The notes beneath the pieces were generated by a model. The model had not been told where the DNA came from and made no database searches. It saw nothing but the letters and a program-made list of their open reading frames with translations. From positions 11,048-75,047 of the forward strand of contig CAYSSO010000006.1 in NCBI GenBank assembly GCA_964433875.1: a stretch of DNA of 64,000 bases, read 5' to 3'. The first letter of the stretch is position 1, and every line of letters starts with the position of its first letter. Shown in pieces: positions 60,427-64,000 of the stretch. The position numbers were made by a program, and so were the translations under genes. The stretch comes from Athalassotoga sp964433875. GTDB lineage: Bacteria > Thermotogota > Thermotogae > Mesoaciditogales > Mesoaciditogaceae.

Positions 60427-61557
60427 ATGAATGCCATAAGTTCAGTCGGATTGAAAAATTCTCTGAGAATCTTCGAAACGCTTATGGTTAAAAATGTCTC
60501 GAGAGTCGAAATAGCAAATGAATTAGATCTCACAAAAACCACTGTCGGAGAAATCACCAAGAATTTTATGAATTTAGGACTTATAAGAGAAAAAGAAAAA
60601 GATCACGATCATTCCAAAATAGGAAAGCCTCAAACTTTGCTTGAAATTGTACCGGATGCTTTTTATGTTGTCGGAATAGGAATTCTCAGAAAGCAGGTTG
60701 AAGGATGCCTTGTTGATGCAAGCGGGAAAATTTTAAGCAGAAAATCTCAACGTTATACTTCATTTGACTACAATTCAATAATGAACGCTGTCTTTGAGAT
60801 AACAGATAATCTTATGCTCAAAAATTCAAATAAAATAAACGCTATAACCTTCGGAGCACCCGGAACACTTGATTCGGGTAACGGGATTATTCTAAAGCCG
60901 GCAAAATTTTTGGAATTTGAAAATGTACCACTTGCAAAGATCTTTTCGGACAAATACAAAGTTAACACGTGGATAGAAAATGACGCCGATGTGGCTGCGA
61001 TCGCCGAAAAATACTATGGGAAGGGAAAAGATTTGAATTCTTTCATATACATTCATATGGAAGAAGGCATCGGATCCGGCATAATCTTAAATGGGGGAAT
61101 TCATCACGGAGAGTACGGTTACGCAGGTGAGATAGGGCATTTTCTTGTAAAAGATAATGACAAGTTCAAGTATCTTGAAGATATTTACGGTGCGGATGCG
61201 ATTCTTGATAGAGTCAAAGCATTTGGAATATCAAACTTTGAGAATTTGAAGAAGGCCGAAAAAAGCAGAGATGAAAAAGTAGTTAAATTTTTGGAAGAGG
61301 TCGGAGAAGAGATCGGATCGGTAATAGTTTCGATGATTCACCTTACAGGCATATCTACGATCTTTTTGGGAGGAAAGGCGACCTATCTTGGAAATACTTT
61401 CCTGAATTCGGTTAAAAAGACTATAAAGAAATATCTTTTCTACGATCATGAAGTAAAAGTTGAATTATCGACACTGGGAGACGCATTTGTCGTGGCATTG
61501 GGTGCATCAGCACATGGAAGAGTAAAATATGTTGAACATAAGATGATAAAACTTTAG
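60427..61557 (+). CDS. ROK-family transcriptional regulator
   Basis: A 376-residue sugar-responsive repressor. The N-terminal winged helix (about 5-60) has SRVEIANELDLTKTTVGEIT. The ROK sugar-kinase-like domain follows with FGAPGTLDSGNG, ENDADVAAIAEKYYG and HMEEGIGSGIILNGGIHHGEYGYAGEIGHF. The usual zinc motif CGCGNxGC after this is missing (DNDKFKYLEDI there), which is unusual. The start ATG 60427 has AAGGAG six bases upstream. It is followed by a sugar importer and probably controls it. Confidence 0.9.
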   Translation: MNAISSVGLKNSLRIFETLMVKNVSRVEIANELDLTKTTVGEITKNFMNLGLIREKEKDHDHSKIGKPQTLLEIVPDAFYVVGIGILRKQVEGCLVDASGKILSRKSQRYTSFDYNSIMNAVFEITDNLMLKNSNKINAITFGAPGTLDSGNGIILKPAKFLEFENVPLAKIFSDKYKVNTWIENDADVAAIAEKYYGKGKDLNSFIYIHMEEGIGSGIILNGGIHHGEYGYAGEIGHFLVKDNDKFKYLEDIYGADAILDRVKAFGISNFENLKKAEKSRDEKVVKFLEEVGEEIGSVIVSMIHLTGISTIFLGGKATYLGNTFLNSVKKTIKKYLFYDHEVKVELSTLGDAFVVALGASAHGRVKYVEHKMIKL

Positions 61558-61590
61558 GCCAAAGGGCCAATAAGAAAGGAAGGGGTGTAT

Positions 61591-62847
61591 ATGAAGAAAG
61601 TTGGTTTGGTAGTACTTGTTTTGACACTGGTAATAGGAATAGTTTCACTTGGTGAAACGATCACACTTAATTTCATGCAAGTGTTGACAAGTCCGCAACG
61701 AACGGCATGGTGGGAACAAGTCATAAAAGATTTTGAGGTCCTTAACCCAAACATAAAGATAAATCTTATTTCTCCTCCATACGAACAGGCAGATAACAAA
61801 CTTACAACCATGCTTATGGGAAGACAACCGTTAGATATAATAGAAGTCAGAGATTATACAATAAAGCAACTTGTCGATAATGGCTGGTTAACGAATTTAA
61901 CGCCTTATATAGCGACATGGAGTGCATCTAAGACTCTTATTCCTCTTGCATGGCAAGCGGCAAAAACTGTAAATAATACACCTTATATGATTCCACAATC
62001 TTTCTTTGTCAAAGCGTTATTCGTAAGGACAGATATATTGGCCAAATATGGTATCAACCCAGATGAGCTCAAGACTTGGCAGGATGTTTTAAACGCATGT
62101 CAAAAATTGTACAATCCATCGAAAAACCAATTTGGATGGGATAATAGAGGCAAAAATTCACCTTTCATATTTCCGGATACACTTGCAACTTCTTTTGTTG
62201 AAAATGCCAATCCAAATAACCTCTACTTCCTTCCAGATGGACAAACGATTTTCACTTCTCCACAGTACAAAGCGGGATGGGAAATGTACATTAAATTGTT
62301 TAAAACATCTCCACAGGATTCAATAAACTGGGGTTTCGATTCTCAAGTTAATGCTTTTGTATCAGGAGTTACTCCAATTTTAATGCAAGATCCTGATACC
62401 GTTGGCTTGCTTAACACTATGCTCGATAAAGATCAATATACCGTTGTACCTCTTCCAGTAGGACCAACAGGGAAAGCCTATCCAAATTACGGATTTAATG
62501 GTCTTGGAATAGTCTCTTATTCACAGCACAAAGAAGCTGCATGGAAATTTATTGCCTATGTTTCAAGCCCAGAAGTTAACGCCTGGTTCAACAAGAATTA
62601 CGGACCTCTTCCGATCAGTTCTGTAACTTACGAAAATGATCCATATTTCAGCACAGGTGTTTACAGTGCTTGGGCGTACATGATGAAACATCCTGACAAA
62701 TACATCTTTTCAAGTTACCCATTCAACTCTCCAAAATGGCCTGGATGGACAAGCATTCAACAAACAGATATGCAATCATTGTTACTTGGAAATATTTCCC
62801 TCGATGCTGTTCTGTCAAAGTGGAACAATTACTGGTCAGGTAAATAA
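61591..62847 (+). CDS. Extracellular sugar-binding protein, family 1 (MalE type)
   Basis: A 418-residue binding protein with a signal peptide (MKKVGLVVLVLTLVIGIVSLGE). MalE-type features include INLISPPYEQADNKLTTMLMGRQPLDIIEVRDYTI and YGFNGLGIVSYSQHKEAAWKFIAYVSSPE. The start ATG 61591 follows GGAAGGGG. The ligand is a sugar or oligosaccharide of unknown type. It follows the ROK gene by 33 bases. Confidence 0.92.
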   Translation: MKKVGLVVLVLTLVIGIVSLGETITLNFMQVLTSPQRTAWWEQVIKDFEVLNPNIKINLISPPYEQADNKLTTMLMGRQPLDIIEVRDYTIKQLVDNGWLTNLTPYIATWSASKTLIPLAWQAAKTVNNTPYMIPQSFFVKALFVRTDILAKYGINPDELKTWQDVLNACQKLYNPSKNQFGWDNRGKNSPFIFPDTLATSFVENANPNNLYFLPDGQTIFTSPQYKAGWEMYIKLFKTSPQDSINWGFDSQVNAFVSGVTPILMQDPDTVGLLNTMLDKDQYTVVPLPVGPTGKAYPNYGFNGLGIVSYSQHKEAAWKFIAYVSSPEVNAWFNKNYGPLPISSVTYENDPYFSTGVYSAWAYMMKHPDKYIFSSYPFNSPKWPGWTSIQQTDMQSLLLGNISLDAVLSKWNNYWSGK

Positions 62848-62852
62848 ATAAT

Positions 62853-62880
62853 CCAGGTGTCAAACGACACCTGGACTTTT
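62853..62880 (+). terminator. Hairpin between binding protein and permease (attenuator)
   Basis: CCAGGTGTC, a four-base loop AAAC, then GACACCTGG give a 9-bp stem followed by ACTTTT. The T tract is short. A stem at this position often stops some transcripts or protects the 3' end of the binding protein mRNA, so that it is made in excess over the permeases. Confidence 0.75.
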
Positions 62881-62891
62881 GGAGGAAATCG

Positions 62892-63776
62892 ATGAGTAGG
62901 AATCTTAAATTGTTCATCATGGTCTTACCTACGATTGTACTTTTAACCATCTTTACCTATATTCCTATAGGTCAGGAAATACAAATAGCGTTTGAGAATT
63001 ATAATTTATACAATCTCTCCAACATATATTTTAATGGTTTTGACAATTTCATAAACATATTCACAAGTGTTGATTTTAATTTTGCCCAAATAATTTTAAA
63101 TACAATAATATGGGTTGTCATGTCTTTGGTTTTCCAATTTACACTTGGATTTGGATTGGCATTATTACTAAAAAAACCTTTTAAAGGTAGGGGTATTTAT
63201 TCTGGACTGGTCTTTTATCCATGGGCAGTATCTGGTTTTGCCATAGGATTGGTCTGGGCATGGATTTTCAACGGTCAATTTGGTCTTATCAACGGAATTC
63301 TTATGAGGTTAGGAATAATAAATCAAGGTATAGGTTTCTTATCAGATCCGCACATTGCCCTTATGTCCGTTATCATCGTTAACATATGGTATGGAATCCC
63401 ATTCTTTGCGATAATGCTTTTGGCAGCTTTACAATCTGTACCGGAAGAACTTTACGAAGCAGCAAAAATAGACGGTGCTGGTCGATTTAGAAGACTTGTG
63501 AATGTCACGATACCTTATATAAGGCCAACGATAGCAAGTACCGTATTGTTACGTACAATGTGGATTTTGAATTTTCCTGACATAATATATGCAATGACTA
63601 ATGGAGGGCCTGCTAACAGTACAAATACTTTGGCAAATTACATGATAATAAAAATGTACAGTTTTTATAATTACGGCCAAGCAGCTGCCATAGGTTTTAT
63701 AATAATGAGCGTTCTTATGATCTACGCCATCATTTATTTGAGTGCCTTTTCAAGATTAGAAAGAGGGGTTATATGA
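62892..63776 (+). CDS. Sugar ABC permease (MalF type)
   Basis: A 294-residue permease with six predicted helices. The first (LFIMVLPTIVLLTIFTYIPIG) is followed by a periplasmic loop. The EAA loop EELYEAAKIDGAGRFRRLVNVTIPYIRPTI is clear near residue 195. The SD GGAGG precedes it. The stop overlaps the next permease by four bases (ATGA). Confidence 0.95.
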   Translation: MSRNLKLFIMVLPTIVLLTIFTYIPIGQEIQIAFENYNLYNLSNIYFNGFDNFINIFTSVDFNFAQIILNTIIWVVMSLVFQFTLGFGLALLLKKPFKGRGIYSGLVFYPWAVSGFAIGLVWAWIFNGQFGLINGILMRLGIINQGIGFLSDPHIALMSVIIVNIWYGIPFFAIMLLAALQSVPEELYEAAKIDGAGRFRRLVNVTIPYIRPTIASTVLLRTMWILNFPDIIYAMTNGGPANSTNTLANYMIIKMYSFYNYGQAAAIGFIIMSVLMIYAIIYLSAFSRLERGVI

Positions 63777-64000
63777 AAAAATTAAAAATCTTCCTTCAAT
63801 CATTGTTGAAATTCGCCGCTCTTGGAGGGTATTTAATATTCGCTCTTATACCACTCTACTGGGTAATGGTAACATCTTTTAAAGGACCAAAGGAATTATA
63901 TACTTTTCCGATTACGTTTTTTCCAAAAGGCCTTGATTTTGAAAATTACAGATTTCTTTTTACATTTGCAAACTTTGGAATCTATTTTCGAAATAGTTTA
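63773..64000 (+). CDS. Sugar ABC permease (MalG type), N-terminal part, cut by window end
   Basis: The first 76 codons of the second permease. MKKLKIFLQSLLKF leads to the first helix (GGYLIFALIPLYWVMVTSF), then KGPKELYTFPITFFPKG, the characteristic MalG N-terminal loop. The remaining segments and EAA loop lie outside the window. The ATPase is not seen. Confidence 0.93.
   Translation, partial: MKKLKIFLQSLLKFAALGGYLIFALIPLYWVMVTSFKGPKELYTFPITFFPKGLDFENYRFLFTFANFGIYFRNSL

Noticed and set aside
61557..61568. GGCC-AAAG-GGCC near the end of the ROK gene as an operator
   Set aside because: Only four base pairs per arm and partly coding; too weak to report as a feature.
1..64000. CRISPR array or cas genes
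   Set aside because: No regularly spaced repeats and no cas-like protein were seen.

Overview
The window looks like a chromosomal segment from a low-GC, thermophilic, heterotrophic bacterium of the Thermotogota. Pointers are the arginine codons AGA/AGG, many TTG and GTG starts behind strong Shine-Dalgarno (SD) sequences, CCA encoded in all three tRNA genes, near-gapless operons of housekeeping genes, Opp/Dpp- and Mal-type uptake systems with glycosidases and a ROK regulator, and a Der GTPase whose first domain has NKxE. A deep, acid-tolerant lineage such as Mesoaciditogales is a guess, prompted by a sulfocyanin-like cupredoxin and heavy-metal genes. A run of 21 N (27348-27368) shows this is a draft assembly.

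Layout. (1) 1-7.8 kb, minus strand: a promoter at 7776-7804 drives tRNA-Ser, tRNA-Arg, a YceD-like protein, rpmF, plsX, glmS, rsfS, leuS, rex, a HEAT-like protein and the start of a LysR-type regulator. (2) 7.8-23.75 kb, minus strand: a long tandem run read from 23.7 kb leftwards (tRNA-Gly, nitroreductase, tautomerase, def, fmt, an exported beta-rich protein, rlmD, a peroxiredoxin, a GAF-type methionine sulfoxide reductase, mtnA, yaaR, holB, ricT, tgt, mrp, proS, ftsY, a NYN-RNase-like protein, an ABC-2 permease). (3) 23.8-34.2 kb, accessory: a 14-helix MFS pump (minus), two exported proteins (plus), an eight-gene copper operon (copA-copZ-csoR-DUF302-ScdA_N-like-SHOCT-cupredoxin-small Cys protein, minus), then a ChrB-C protein with an MFS transporter (plus). 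(4) 34.2-47.4 kb, plus strand: aspS, a STAS protein, cmk, ispH, rpsA, der, plsY, an exported protein, a sigma factor, an anchored coiled-coil protein, a GH31 glycosidase and nfo. (5) 47.4-64 kb, accessory: two exported proteins, an Opp/Dpp importer facing a GH20 hexosaminidase, an acetyltransferase, a radical SAM/PP-loop pair beside an IS256-type transposase remnant, a membrane protein, and a ROK regulator followed by a sugar importer cut by the window end.

Blocks 1, 2 and 4 serve translation (aminoacyl-tRNA synthetases, formylation and deformylation, tRNA and rRNA modification, ribosomal proteins and ribosome factors), envelope precursors (PlsX, PlsY, GlmS, IspH) and protein targeting. Blocks 3 and 5 serve metal and drug stress and polymer uptake. 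The most interesting candidates are the copper/cupredoxin operon with an apparent CsoR operator, the radical SAM plus Dph6-like pair with no obvious bacterial substrate, and several RNA-level arrangements: a UUCG hairpin between the SD and start of rpsA, a 10-bp stem at the 5' end of der, and an SD that directly abuts a tRNA CCA end.
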